Assembly (NCBI GenBank): GCA_030760725.1
Contig: JASWHV010000001.1
Span: forward strand, 25,169,928 to 25,233,927
DNA length: 64,000 nucleotides
Reading direction: 5' to 3'
Source: Neostapfia colusana
Taxonomy: Eukaryota; Streptophyta; Magnoliopsida; Poales; Poaceae
Shown: positions 20,152-31,900 of the stretch, piece after piece
Numbering within the stretch: position 1 is the first letter of the stretch
Layout of the letters: each line of letters begins with the position of its first letter
Notes under the pieces: generated by a model
What the model saw: only the letters and a program-made list of their open reading frames with translations
Told to the model about the DNA's origin: nothing
Database searches by the model: none
Program-made: the position numbers and the translations under genes

Positions 20152-21685
20152 ACCAAGACTTCGATACGCTCGGACAACAAGAGCCACGGGAACAAGGCAA
20201 GTGCCCCTTGACCATATTGATCCCATGTTTTGGAACTGTTTTTTTTTTGCGAAAACTCGTATGCTTGAGTCAACTTGATGGGACACCCCTTTATAGGAGT
20301 TTACTAGTTTTGTTAACCATCATTGTCGCCGGGAAAGTTGATGAGTCGGTATGGTTGTTTTTCCTTTTTGCTTCACTTAATCCACGGGATACGGGAAGCT
20401 GAGTTAAAACATGGTTAGCTACTGCACTCATATGAATAATGATGATGATAACTTTATGATGTTAATGAGCATGGAATCGGGGGAGATCTAGGCAAGCTTG
20501 GTTCATGGATGTTGCTGAATGATATGGTGGTTTACTTGCCGTAGGTCTAAGGATCAGTTCATGCCAGCACATGCCAGGAAAACAGTGCCACCACAAGGCC
20601 AAATATGGGTGCGGCTTAGCTAACTAATTAGGTGTGTTGCTAGCTTGTTATGGACCGTGGATGGCGCGGGGAATGGGAGTCCAGAGGGACTGCCCTGGCA
20701 ACTGCATGGCACAAGAGGGGGCCCGTGGGTGGGAAAATGGTGATTCGAGTCTGCCGGTGAAACCTCAGTGAGTCCATACATCTAGTAGCCCCTTTGTAAA
20801 GTCTATTTTGTGATCTCTTGGCCATACACCGACGGTTGTGTACTGGTACAATGGAGGTTCTGAAGTCGCCGACGGGTGAAGAAATCAAGAACTTGTGGGT
20901 AAAGTGGTGCCACCTCTGCAAAGTGTAAAACTATCATGATAGCCGTGGTTACGGTCACAAGCACCTGGCCAACTCACATGATTAGAGGGAAAACTTGGGA
21001 TGGTTATTCGGTATGGTTATGGTATGGTCGTTGGGATTGGTTTTGGGACTGTTTTGAGTCATGAAAATGAGTTTGGTTTGGTTATATGAATATGAGACGG
21101 TTATGAATATTATGAGATGAACTTAAGAAAGATTATTGGCTGAATGAGACTTGATAAGTGGTGAATTATGATGAGAAAATGTTGCTGAATTACTTGGTCA
21201 TGTTGGGATAAATTTCACTTATAAATAGTTGCTGTTTTTATCATGTTTGTGAAATAAAATTTGCTTGCTGCAATGAGCCTATTTATTCCTACCTTGTTGT
21301 AAGCTACATGTCATATTTTTCCCACATTTGCTGAGTACGACATGTACTCACCCTTGCATTATCACATAAACATCAGCAACAGGAGAAGAGTACTTCGAGG
21401 ACCATGTGGAGTACTAGGCGTGCGAACTACCGTCAACATACCTGTGGAGTTGAAGATGGAGCCGCTGCTACTTAGTTATTTTCACTATCATTTAGAGACT
21501 TCCGCTGCAAGAATAAGAACAGACAATCATGAGTGAGACAATTAGTCGATGTAATAAAGTATTAAAACACTATTTATTCATGGTTATATTCTGAATTCAG
21601 TTTGTAGATACATGTGTATGTGTGATGAACATCCTGGGCACACATATGCATTAACTTGGTTCTATTTTCGGAACCGGGTGTCACA
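20152..21685 (+). repeat. 3' part of LTR2 after insertion G
   Basis: It continues LTR1 homology from 4964 to the LTR end. It is non-coding and contains the hairpin at 21332-21350 (stem TGAGTAC/GTACTCA, loop GACAT). Confidence 0.9.
21332..21350 (+). other. Conserved LTR hairpin, copy in LTR2
   Basis: The stem and loop are identical to LTR1, with the same spacing of about 335 bases to the LTR end. Confidence 0.7.
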
Positions 21686-21950
21686 GCTGAGGAGGGCTCC
21701 AGAGCCGACACGCGCCCTTGGCTCCGGCCCTAACCTCCCCGTTGAGGTGAGGTCCGAGGCTGCCATGTGTTAGTAGGCTTTGAACCTCCTCCTTGCTGAG
21801 GAGGGCTCCGGAGCCAACACGTGCCCTTGGCTCCGGACCAAGCCTCCCACCTGAGGTGAGGTCCGGATCTGCCACGTGTATCCCGGCTTCGAACCTCCTC
21901 CGTGCTGAGGAGAGCTCCGGAGCCACCACGTGTACCCAAGGACATGGGAC
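21686..21950 (+). repeat. 109-bp tandem repeat with G-box cores in the C LTR
   Basis: Units begin GCTGAGGAG at 21686, 21795 and 21904, an exact spacing of 109 bp twice. Each contains ACACG/CACGTG-type cores (near 21819, 21877 and 21928). Element A inserted at the start of a unit. Confidence 0.85.
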
Positions 21951-22589
21951 GATGGAGTCATGGAGGAAGTGCACTGTCAGGTTGTGCATTCAAGGCCCAC
22001 GCCTTCCCCAGATGCATGGCACGCGGCGCACGCCTCCGTCCTCCGCCCGTTCACCATAACGGTGACAAGACGGGGCGGCGAAGCATGACAGTGGTACAGT
22101 GCCGCCCAACGGCACAAATCTGCTCAGCAGAGCGAGAAGACGCGGCGACAAGACGACGTCTTCATCATCACCTGCCACCCGAGCAGGAGCGCTCAGAACG
22201 CCAGGCGGTGGGACTTAACTCCCCCACCAACTACTCCACTCAGAGTGTAAAATCCTATATCGTGTATAGGGTTCATACTGCTACGGGGCCATCTGTCGGG
22301 CCCCGAGCCTCATTGTACCACCCCGGTCTTGGACTATAAGAGGACCAGGGTGTCCACCCGACAAGGGGTTCGCAACCATGTGACTCTCACACTCATACGA
22401 GCTAGCAATACAACAATCACACTGTGTACATAGGGTTTTACGCTCCGGCGTCCCGAACCACGTAAATCCTGGTGTTCACCCGCTCCCTCGAGTTGGATCG
22501 CTCTAGGGACGTCAAGCTCCTCCAATAAAAGAAACTCTGCGGACTGCTCCCATAGCAGACCGGAGGAAGTGTCGTCTCATACTTCAACA
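21686..22589 (+). repeat. 3' part of the 5' LTR of element C (Tat lineage)
   Basis: This follows the A array directly and ends CTTCAACA at 22589, just before a primer-site-like sequence. It holds about 2.4 units of a 109-bp repeat with CACGTG cores, a TATA-like TATAAG at 22335-22340 and a GC-rich stretch. The 5' part of this LTR is left of the A array, outside the window. The LTR end position is inferred from the layout of Tat-lineage elements. Confidence 0.7.
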
Positions 22590-22610
22590 TTTTGCGTGTC
22601 AGGTAGGGGG
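22590..22610 (+). other. Primer-binding-site region of C
   Basis: A degenerate TTTTGCGTGTC followed by AGGTAGGGGG matches the layout at the LTR/internal border of Tat-lineage elements. The tRNA used is not clear. Confidence 0.5.
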
Positions 22611-22822
22611 CTTTTTGCGCTCTCTAAGTGACAATGGTGAACATCACACCTCTCAGCGAGCCTGCTCGCCCTACTCGCTGTTGTCTCCACATGGGAGACG
22701 ATGAGACCACCTCCCGCTCCAGGGCGGGCAGATACGGTTGGACCGGAGACCAAACAGCCGGTACGCTCTGCGTAATATGCGGGGGTTCTTCCGATGTCTC
22801 GTCCCGGTGAGCCATCAATACC

Positions 22823-25259
22823 TTGTGTCGAGAGGTGGTGGCAGCTGCTCCAACCCCTGGGCCGGCGCCACACCGCAAGTGGAAGGAAATGCCGATTAGC
22901 TTCAATGCCTCTGAATGCCCCAAGAACATCTCCAACGTGAAGCTCTACCATGTGTTGATCGATGGCAGGGCGTCCATCAGCGTTATCAGCCTTGCAGCTT
23001 TCAAGAAGCTGCAAATCCCTATGTCCCAGTTTACCGTCTCGAGACCATTCTCGGGGGTAGGCCGTGACCCAATCTTCTCATGCGGTAGCATCTCCCTCCC
23101 AGTAATGTTTGGGATGCCTGAGAACTACCACATGGAAAGTGTTGTCTTTGACGTTCTGGATGTCAGCCTCCCCTTCAACGCCATAATCGGCAGGCCGGCC
23201 CTGTACCGATTTATGGCAGTAGCCCATTACGGCTACCTAGTCCTGAAGATGCCAACCCTGAGTGGCGTCCTCAAGATTCGCGGAGACCGCGCTGCGGCTG
23301 TCTCAGCGTTGGAAAAGCTCCAAGCACTAGCAGCTGCGCTGGAGGATGCTTCCGGTCATGCAGAAGCTAGTCGGCCGCCTCAAAGCATGCGTCAGCAAGG
23401 GGTGACATCTACACCCCATGTGGAGCCCTCATACGGTGAGGACATTCCTGTCAAGGTCGTCCAAGTCGGCCATGATTCCGCCCAGACCACCCGAATCATC
23501 GGGAGTCTGGGCGACAAATAGGAAGGCGCGCTCATCACCTTCCTCTGGACTAATGCCGATGTGTTTGCATGGCAACCATCGGAAATACACGGGGTCCCCA
23601 GGGAGGTGATTGAACACCAACTGAAGATTCACCCCGACGCGGTCCAAAAGAAGCCTCGGAAACAATCTATCGAGCGGCAAGACTTCATCCATGAAGAAAT
23701 CAAAAACTGCATGATGTTGGCTTCATCCGAGAGGTCCACCATCCTCGATGGTTGGCCAACCCTGTTGTCATTCCCAAGGCTGGCGAGAAGCTTCAAATGT
23801 GCATCGACTACCCCACCCTCAATAAGGCATGTCCAAAGGATCCGTTTCCTCTCCCCCGTATAGACCAAACAGTGGATTCTACATCCTGCTGTGATATAAT
23901 GTGTTTCCTAGATGCATATTTAGGTTTGCACCAAATACCTATGTCTAGGGAATATGAAGAGCATACAACCTTCATCACATTATATGGTCTATACTGCTAT
24001 GTGTCCATGCCTTATGGTCTTAAGAATGCCCTTCCCACTTTTGTACGAGCAATGCACAAAACATTTGAGGATCTCATTTGTGACCTGGTAGAGGTGTATG
24101 TCGATGACATCGTAGTAAAGGTTAAGTCGCAGGCATCTCTGCTCGACAACCTAGCCCTAGTCTTCGACACACTGTGTTCGACACGCACGAAGTTGAACCG
24201 GACAAGTGTGTCTTCGGGGTCTCTGCCGGGAAGTTACTCGGTTTCTTGGCCTCACACAGAGGAATTGAAGCTAACCCAGAGAAGATTAAGGCGATAGAGC
24301 TGATGTGGCCCCTACCCGCATCAAGGACGTGCAGAAGGTTGTCGGGTGCTTGGCTGCGCTTAGTCAGTTTATCTCTAGACTGACTGAGCGGGCTCTTCTG
24401 TTCTTCAAGCTCCTGTGCAATTCTTGTCCATTTGTTTGGACCGAGTAGGCAGATGAGGCATTCCAGGAGCTGAAGAAGTTCCTTACAACGCTACCGATCA
24501 TGGTAGCCCCATAACAAGGCGAGCCTCTACTCCTCTACATCGCTGCAACAACTGAGGTCGTGAGCATGGTTCTAGTCGCGGAGCGGCCAGAACTCCATCG
24601 ACCTCAGGTCCCAGGCGAGGCTCCTGCTGCTGTTGGTCTCGACTCCCAGGACTCGGACTCCGACGGAGACCAGAGGGACGGGGAAATAGTCAGGTCTCAA
24701 CCAGTCAGACCTGATGATCATTACATATCCGGGTCCAAGCTCCCGAAATGCAGTCCTGGACCTGGGGGCCTGAGGGCCCCAAGTCCATGGTCTCTCCAAG
24801 AATATCTAGTCACGTCTCAGCCAGCTAGACCTGACAACCAGTGCACATCTAGATGCAAGCTCCCAGAGTGCAGTTCCGGACCCGGAGGCCGGGGCCCCCG
24901 AGTCCCGGACTCCTACAAGAGGACGCATCAGACCCCTCCGGGAGAGTCCGGACTATCCAGCGTCCGGTCTACTTCATCAGCGAGGTCCTCCATGATGCCA
25001 AGACAAGATATCTGGAGGTGCACAAGCTGCTCTATGCAATCCTCATTGCATCAAGGAAGCTGCACTGCTACTTCCAAGCTCACATGATCTCGGTGGTCTC
25101 CTCGTACCCACTGAGAGCCGTCCTCCACAGCCCCAACGCAACCGGGGAACATAGCCAAATGGGCTGCAGAGCTGGCAGAGTTCGAGCTGGACTTTTCACC
25201 GCGCCATGCGGTGATGAGCCAAGCGTTAGCTGACTTCGTGGCGGAGTGGACACCACCAC
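22823..25259 (+). pseudogene. Element C pol, left part: protease, RT, RNase H
   Basis: This is a decayed polyprotein of Tat-lineage type. The protease (about 22850-23330) has the typical second half with an I-I-G-R-P segment, but its active site reads D-G-R. A TAG at 23519 ends that frame. The reverse transcriptase follows in other frames (about 23750-24290) and keeps the Y-V-D-D active site near 24100 and the N-K-A-C-P-K-D-P-F-P segment typical of this lineage. A repeat-rich linker (about 24550-24940) separates it from RNase H (about 24950-25250), which ends in the usual A-D-F-V-A-E-W-T segment. Element B then interrupts the gene. No gag is present upstream: only about 230 bp separate the primer site from the protease region. 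Confidence 0.85.
24685..24925 (+). repeat. Two-copy repeat in the RT-RNase H linker of C
   Basis: Two copies of a unit of about 120 bp (starting near 24689 and 24811) share segments such as GTCTCA.CCAG, AGACCTGA, CAAGCTCCC and TGCAGT. The linker adds about 130 codons between RT and RNase H. Confidence 0.65.
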
Positions 25260-25317
25260 TGTGAGGGACAGGACCCGATCACGGGGCCGTGCCGCTCGCC
25301 CGGGAATCGCATTGGGT

Positions 25318-25338
25318 GGTGCCGTGCGATGCGGCACC
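25318..25338 (-). other. Second LTR hairpin near the 3' end of B
   Basis: GGTGCCG and CGGCACC form a perfect 7-bp stem around a 7-base loop. Related copies sit at the same place in I, D and E. Confidence 0.6.
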
Positions 25339-25637
25339 CAACAGCACACATAATAAAGCATCATATTACGTAAATAGAGTGGAAGCTTACAAAGTGTGAA
25401 TTTTACAAATACTTCTCAAAATAATCTACAGCGGAAGACTAATACGACTCACGACTCATATCTATGCTAACCAACAGAGAAGACGTCCAGCCCTCGGACC
25501 CTTCTCACTAGCAACACGATCACAATAGCAGCGGCAGGTTTTCCATGAGTTCACCACTCGGAGAGTTCCGAGTCTCATCAGACAACCGTACTCATCAGCA
25601 TAGTGTTATTACCTGCAAAAAACTCATGCAGTATCCG

Positions 25638-25652
25638 TGAGCATAAAGCTCA
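25638..25652 (-). other. Conserved LTR hairpin, copy in the B 3' LTR
   Basis: TGAGC and GCTCA pair around ATAAA (plus strand), about 378 bases from the LTR end. The stem is two pairs shorter than in A, F and G. Confidence 0.65.
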
Positions 25653-28600
25653 GCAAGACTTAACTGTCAACCCTAATCATGGAACTCTAGATGCTGAAAA
25701 TAGAGGGCTGAATAAAGAAGTTTGCACAAACAATGAACTTGAGCTAAAGAAGAGTCCTTACTTCAAGTTTTAAGCAACTTTTATAGCCCTCGCACAATTT
25801 ACATCGAGACTCCACAATCAAACAAGAAACGCTTCATCTCGATGCCACTTGCTCGAGGAGAAAGTAACTTTAGTGAGCTACCCTAGACCCATACAGACCT
25901 TGTGCCATCAACACCGAGACTCCACAATCAAACAAGAAACACTTTGTCTCGACGCTACTAGCCCAAGGTGCAAAGTAAATTTAGTGAAGGTGTTGATCAT
26001 CCCTCATCTCCAATATGAGGATTACTCACAAAGCATATCAACTTTTTCCCGGTTTATTACTATGTCACGACGTAGAGAACAAGTATGCTCACTACCGCGA
26101 GCGACGGTGATTCAAATCAAAAACACCCGGCTGACATGACACATACGCCCGTCTGAGACCGGTGATCAACTGATCCCCTCAACGTCGTATGTGGCAACCT
26201 TTCACACGACACCAAAATATCGAACCAGTCCCACTGACTTGGATTAAGTCTCACTACAGCAAACCCTCGTAGAGCCAACTTCTCTATCCTTTCAGCATCT
26301 GCATAAGACGGTGGGGATTGTCTCGACACCCAGGTTAACATGTTACATTGGTTTCATGGTCCCATATAGCCAGTATGCATCCGATACACAACTCAAACTT
26401 GTCCCACGGGCCGCACATGAGAACGGGCCTTAATGGACTCAGACAGAGACTAGGTTCACAGGACCACGTCCTTGAGCCTTCCATCCACTGCTCGGTCTCC
26501 ATTCCCAACTATGAGGATCAATTCCCAACTCTTCCGATCGATCCCCCTTAATCCCGGTTCACGAGTAGGAAACGGCCTACTCGAGTTATGCCTCTTTTAA
26601 TCCACTTTTGTTAACTTGAGATCAGCAGCTATAATTAAGTGATAACCTATTCTAAATCAAACTCCAGGGTTTTTCTGGATTATGCATGTGCAGTGTCATA
26701 CCAAACTAGCCATAATGCAAAACTAATATTCTAGACAATATAAAGTGTATACAATAAAAACTTGTAAATTTGGATGCAAACCGGGGCTTGCCTTTGTTTT
26801 GCAGGGGACTAGTATATAATGTTCAGTTAGTGAAGACCACTTGAGGCTTGATCACACGCCTTCCTCCATCTTTGATCTCCACCCCGATTGTTTCACAATC
26901 TTCACGTAGATGCTACACGTGATGAATGTGCATATGCATTTAATTGTAAAGATTTTTGCTAACAAGTTCTAATGACAAGTTTAAAAACTGGAACTCTGTT
27001 TAAGAATTTAAAATGATACGGGTGCTAAGGTTTGGGTTTGGGTTAATCAACATGATCAAGTGCTAAGTGTTTTCCCCACTTGTGTTTTGAGCCTCTAAAG
27101 TGGTTAAACAGAACATGGGTGATCCATAGCTCCAATGGAGCTGGAAATTTTCATGTGAGTTCCTTGTCACAATAAAATGTTCTGGACCAAAAATTAGCAC
27201 TTTTCATTGAGTGGTTTATTCAGAACAATTCTCTAAGCAATTAAGCAAAAAGAAGTTAATTCTGAAGTAACTCACATGTTCATGTCAAATTTAGTGAACT
27301 ACAATTTCAATTATATTTCATAGATACTGCATGAATTTTCCTAGGATTTTTGGAGCTAAGAATTTCCCAGAACTGAATTTCCAAGTTTTGGAAATTCTCT
27401 GAAAAAGTTTCTGTATTCATTTGAACATGGCAACTTCAAATCAGAATTCTCCTAACCAAATAAACTCCAAATGAGATAAAACTTTTACAGGTGTTCACTA
27501 ACCTCCTAAAGAATATTCTGGCAAAATTTGAGGATTTTTGGATGAACCAAACTCCCTCTAAAATTCTCTTTCTGAAAAGCTTTAAAGAATTTTCCAGATT
27601 AAAATATTGACTTTCATACAAATTGGGTTGCATATTTGGATAGAGTTTTTCAACCTGGATCCAACCCAATTTGAATCACTAATTTTGGAGCTCCTAGCAA
27701 AAGTTATGAGGTTCTAAAGTTTGAGGAAATTCTAGAATTCAAATTAACCGGAAAAAGTTCAAATCCCTGACAGCGGGCCCGGTAGCTACGTGTCAGTCTC
27801 TCTGGTAAACCACACGGGGCCACAGGGTCCTTCCCGTGCTGTCACAAAGTGATTCGAGGCCACAACAGATCCTCCCCGTTTTAAACTCAGACGCTGACGT
27901 GTGGGGCCGGCCCGTCCTTCGTCTACCTCCAGCCCCCCGCGCGCCCGCGCCGCCGAGCTCGCCGGAGTGCGACTGAACTCGGTCATCCGGCCATCTCCCA
28001 CGCTGCCCCTTGCCGCCAGCCCCTAAACCCGTGCGCTGAACACGTTGGAGGAACTTCCCCCGACCGGCGGTGGCTCGAACACAGCCCGCGACGGTGCGGC
28101 GGCTCGGTGCAAGTCCGGTGTCGTCGCCCGGCCCTTCTAGCCCGCCAAACCTTTGGTGGAGTGGCTCTACAGCACCGGTGGATACTAGGGGAGGATGACA
28201 TGGTCATACAAAGGCTCGGAAATGGATCTAATATAGCTTTCATCGTGTGCCCGAGATGAAAATGGCGGTGTGCCATCGGAAAATCTCGAATAAGTGCCTC
28301 TACTCCTCATCTTAGGCGGTGTTATCATGTGTGGAGGATCGCGGGCTAGTGTAGAGCGTGTGTGCAAAGTTTGCCGAACGATAAACAAAGAATGACCGGA
28401 ATTTTAGTTCTCCTTACCCGAGGGTCTGTTTACACCGGCCGGGAGCAAAAATGAAATTCCTCCATCGAGGCTCCACGGATCGAGCTAAGCTTTGGAGATG
28501 AGCAGCGTGGAGTCTTGGCGCGTCCAAGGGCGCTCTTGCTCGGCCGTGAAAGGCTCTCTGTAGGGCTGTCCACGTGCGACCTGCGTTCGGTTGCTGTTTG

Positions 28601-28880
28601 GCCGCCGCGGAAAGATTTGTTTCTCGGTGTGAGGAGGCCTAGCTCACTCGGTTGTGGTCCGAGGAGGTTGTGGAGAAGACCGTGGGGTTGTTTTGCTACT
28701 GCCTGGGGCTTTGCATGCGATGAGGAGCCAAGCATGTGAGTAACCATAAGTTTGTTTAGAAAGAACTCTCATGTGTTATAACATGTGGAAAAGTTTAAAC
28801 CAGTCCCATTTTCATTCACATGAAACCAATGTTTGTGCAAACTCAAGTTTCTTTGTATACATATTTTTGGGACCTTTACA

Positions 28881-28895
28881 TTCCTTCCCCCTTAA
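28881..28895 (-). other. Polypurine tract of B
   Basis: On the minus strand this is TAAGGGGGAAGGAA, directly before the TGTAAAGG start of the 3' LTR. Confidence 0.8.
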
Positions 28896-28951
28896 AAAGG
28901 AATCTCGTCCCGAGATTACAAAAGAAGAGCGCGGGAGGGTAATTACAAAGT

Positions 28952-31900
28952 CTATGACAAAAGTTCCGGATAATTCTTGTGGATGTAATCTTCACTTTCC
29001 CACGTCGCCTCTTCTGGGGTAAGATTACTCCACAGGACTTTGTAAAATTTCAAAGTCCGATTTCGGGTGATCCGGGTCTTTTCGTCAATAATCTGGATGG
29101 GCTGCTCAGTGTAGGTGAGATCCGGTTGTAATATCTCCATCTCCCGAAAGAACCTCTGTCGGCTCCTTCAATCATTTTCTCAATTGTGAGACATGGAAGA
29201 TGTCATGGATGCCCGATAATGATGTTGGCTACCTCAGACGGTAGGCTACTGATCCACACCATTCTGTAATAATGAACGGACCAATAAAACGAGGCGCTAG
29301 TTTCCCCTTGACCCTGAATCGATGAATTCCCTTCATCGGGGATACTCGGAGATAGACGTAATCTCCGACTTCAAAATACAAGGGTCGGCGTCGCTTGTTC
29401 GCATAACTTTTCTGGCAAGATTGAGTGGCTTTGAGGTTTTCTTGAACAAGCTGGACCCGCTCTTTGGCATCTTTTACAAGATCAATGCCGAAAATCACCC
29501 TCTCGCCGGATTCACACCAATTGAGTGGTGTGCGGCATTTCCTGCCATATAGTGCTTCGTATGGTGCCATTTTAATGCTGGATTGATAACCATTATTGTA
29601 GGAGAATTCCGCTAATGGCAAATGGTCATCCCAATTCTTTCCCTGATCTATGGCACATGCTCTCATCATATCTTCTAAAATCTGATTCACCCTCTCCGTT
29701 TGACCGTCGGTCTGAGGATGGTTTGCTGAGCTTCTAAGTAACTTTTTTCCCAGAGATTTGTGTAGTTGCCCCCAGAAACGAGCAACGAATATGGAACCTC
29801 AGTCGGATACAATGGTTTTGGGGACTCCGTGTAAGCACACGATTCTTGAGAGATACAACTCGGCATAATGCTTAGTCAAAAATCTCGTATTCACTGGGAT
29901 GAAGTGGGCTGATTTTGTTAACCGATCAGCAATCACCCAAATGGATTCATGCTTTCTGAAGGTGAGAGGCAGTCCGACAATAAAGTCCATGTTGATGTCG
30001 TCCCACTTCCATGCTGGAATACTTAAGGGTTGCAGCATTCCCGCTTTCTTTATATGATCAGCTTTGACTCGCCGACATGTATCACACTCGGATACATACT
30101 TGGCAATTTCTCGCTTCATCCGAGTCCACCAAAATTTCGCCTTGAGATCTTGATACATCTTATTGCTTCCTGGATGTATCGAGTACTTGGACATATGAGC
30201 TTCATCCAAGATCTTCTTTCTTAGTTTCCTGTTCCGGGGTACCACAATACGGTTGTTAAATCATAACACACCTTAATCATCTTCCTGGAAGCATTTCATT
30301 TTATCCTCATTGATTCTTGCCCGGATTTTCCGCATTCCTTTGTCTCTCTTTTGGGCTTGTACAATCTCTTCTCTAATGGTAGGCACGAGAGCAAGATTAT
30401 ACAATGCCCCATACGGAATCACCCTCAAGCTTGGTTCCTCTTCCTCATCCGGAATAACTGACAAGTTATTCACGTGGGACTTACGACTGAGCGCATCAGC
30501 CACCACGTTAGCTTTGCCTGGATGGTAATGGATCTCGAGCTCATAATCTTTTATTAATTCTAACCATCTCCGCTGCCTCATATTGATATCCTTCTGAGTG
30601 AATATATACTTGAGGCTCTTATAGTCGGTGTAGAGGTGCACTAAATTTCCATGTAAGTAGTGCCTCCACATTTTCAACGTGAGCACCACTACAGCGAGTT
30701 CTAGGTCATGAGTAGGGTAGTGCTGCTCGTAGTTGCGGAGTTGACAAGATCCATATGCGATCACGCGTATATGTTGCATTAAGACGCATCCAAGTCCAAT
30801 GCCTGAGGCATCATTATAAACATCGAATGGTTTTGTTGTATCCGGTAGGGCTAGAACCGGTGCCGTTGTGAGATGTTTCTTCAAAGTTTGAAATGCCACT
30901 TCCAGGCCTCCGTCCATACATACTTGCTGCTCTTCTTCAATAATTCTGTCATGGGCTTAGCAACCTTCGAAAAGCTGGGAATAAATCTCTGATAGTAGCC
31001 TGCTAGTCCTAGAAAACTGCGGATTTGATGAACAGATGTCGGAGACTCCCACTTCAAGACTTGTTCAACCTTGGTTGGATCTACGGCCACACCCTCTGCT
31101 GAAATAATGTGGCCTAAGAATGGTACTTTGCTGATCCAAAATTCACACTTGCTGAATTTGGCATACAGCTTATGTTCTCGTAAGTGTTGGAGCACAATAT
31201 GGAGATGTTTAGTGTGCTCTTCCTCTGATTTGGAGTATACGAGAATGTCGTCGATGAAAACTATGGCGAACTGATCTAACTCTGGCATGAATACAGAATT
31301 CATGAGATACATGAAATGTGTGGGTGCATTAGTTAGCCCGAAAGACGTGACTAGATACTCATAGAGCCCGTATCTAGTCGAGAAGGCCGTCTTCGGTGTA
31401 TCCTCCGCTCTGATTTTTATCTTATGATAACTGCACCTCAAGTCTATCTTGGAGAATACTTTGGCACCCACTAACTGATCAAATAAAATATCGATCCGCG
31501 GCAGTGGATATTTATTTTTGATCGTCACTGCATTCAGCGGCCGATAATCCACACATAACTGAAGTGATTCATCATTTTTCTTCACAAAGAGGGCTGAACA
31601 GCCCCAAGGTGATGAGCTTGGTCTGATGAACCCTTTGTCCATTAAGTCCTTTAACTGCTCTTTCAATTCAGCTAATTCTTTAGGAGACATTTTGTACGGC
31701 CTCCGAGATATTGGTGTGGTTCCCGGTGCTAACTTGATCTTGAATACCACATCTCTTTCTGGCAGCATCCCTAGAAGATCGTCGAGAAACACATCTGGGT
31801 ACTCACGGACCACTGGAATATCCTCCAGTTTTATGGTCACACTGTGGTACACAACCGAATTTTTAGAATTCACGTTTTCAAGTATGAGTGTTTGAAGACC

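Larger units (their letters stand above)
1..21685 (+). mobile_element. Element A: tandem Tekay-type Ty3/gypsy array (internal-LTR-internal-LTR)
   Basis: The order is A1 internal region, LTR1, A2 internal region, LTR2, all in the same direction. The sequence from base 1 matches the A2 internal region from about 8386, and LTR1 and LTR2 match across their length once two later insertions (F and G) are removed. LTR1 is 3094 bp; LTR2 is 3149 bp net, and the difference is close to one 57-bp repeat unit. A single LTR shared between two internal regions suggests recombination between LTRs rather than two separate insertions. The right flank after 21685 reads GCTGA, so the same five bases are expected left of the first LTR, outside the window. 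Lineage: chromovirus of Tekay/Del type, from long LTRs, the initiator-Met primer site and the chromodomain. Confidence 0.9.
11736..21685 (+). repeat. LTR2 of element A, split by solo LTRs F and G
   Basis: The LTR starts TGTAACACCG and ends GGGTGTCACA. Its three pieces, 11736-12904, 16337-16792 and 20152-21685, align in order with LTR1; each junction repeats five target bases. The net length is 3149 bp. It holds a 12-unit G-box array, an intact TATAAATA box, the 17-bp palindrome, the conserved hairpin (21332-21350) and TTCCGCTG (21500-21507). Its GGACCGGTTC motif has decayed to GGATCAGTTC near 20531. The first base after the LTR begins GCTGA, the expected target duplication of the whole array. 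Confidence 0.92.
25260..28880 (-). repeat. 3' LTR of element B
   Basis: The 3.6-kb LTR is non-coding. It aligns with 39026-47290 except that it lacks insertion I and about 705 bp that are present at 46433-47137. It contains the conserved hairpin, a second palindrome (25318-25338), CAGCGGAA at 25429-25436 and a decayed GAACCAGTCC near 26222. Antisense open frames (for example 25849-26139) also exist in the other LTR but show no domain. Confidence 0.92.

Noticed and set aside
22577..23014. 145-codon minus-strand frame over the C protease region
   Set aside because: It is the antisense shadow of the protease coding strand.
25849..26139. Open frame antisense to B, also present at 39617-40015 in the other LTR
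   Set aside because: Presence in both LTRs is explained by LTR identity, and it has no domain and runs against the element.
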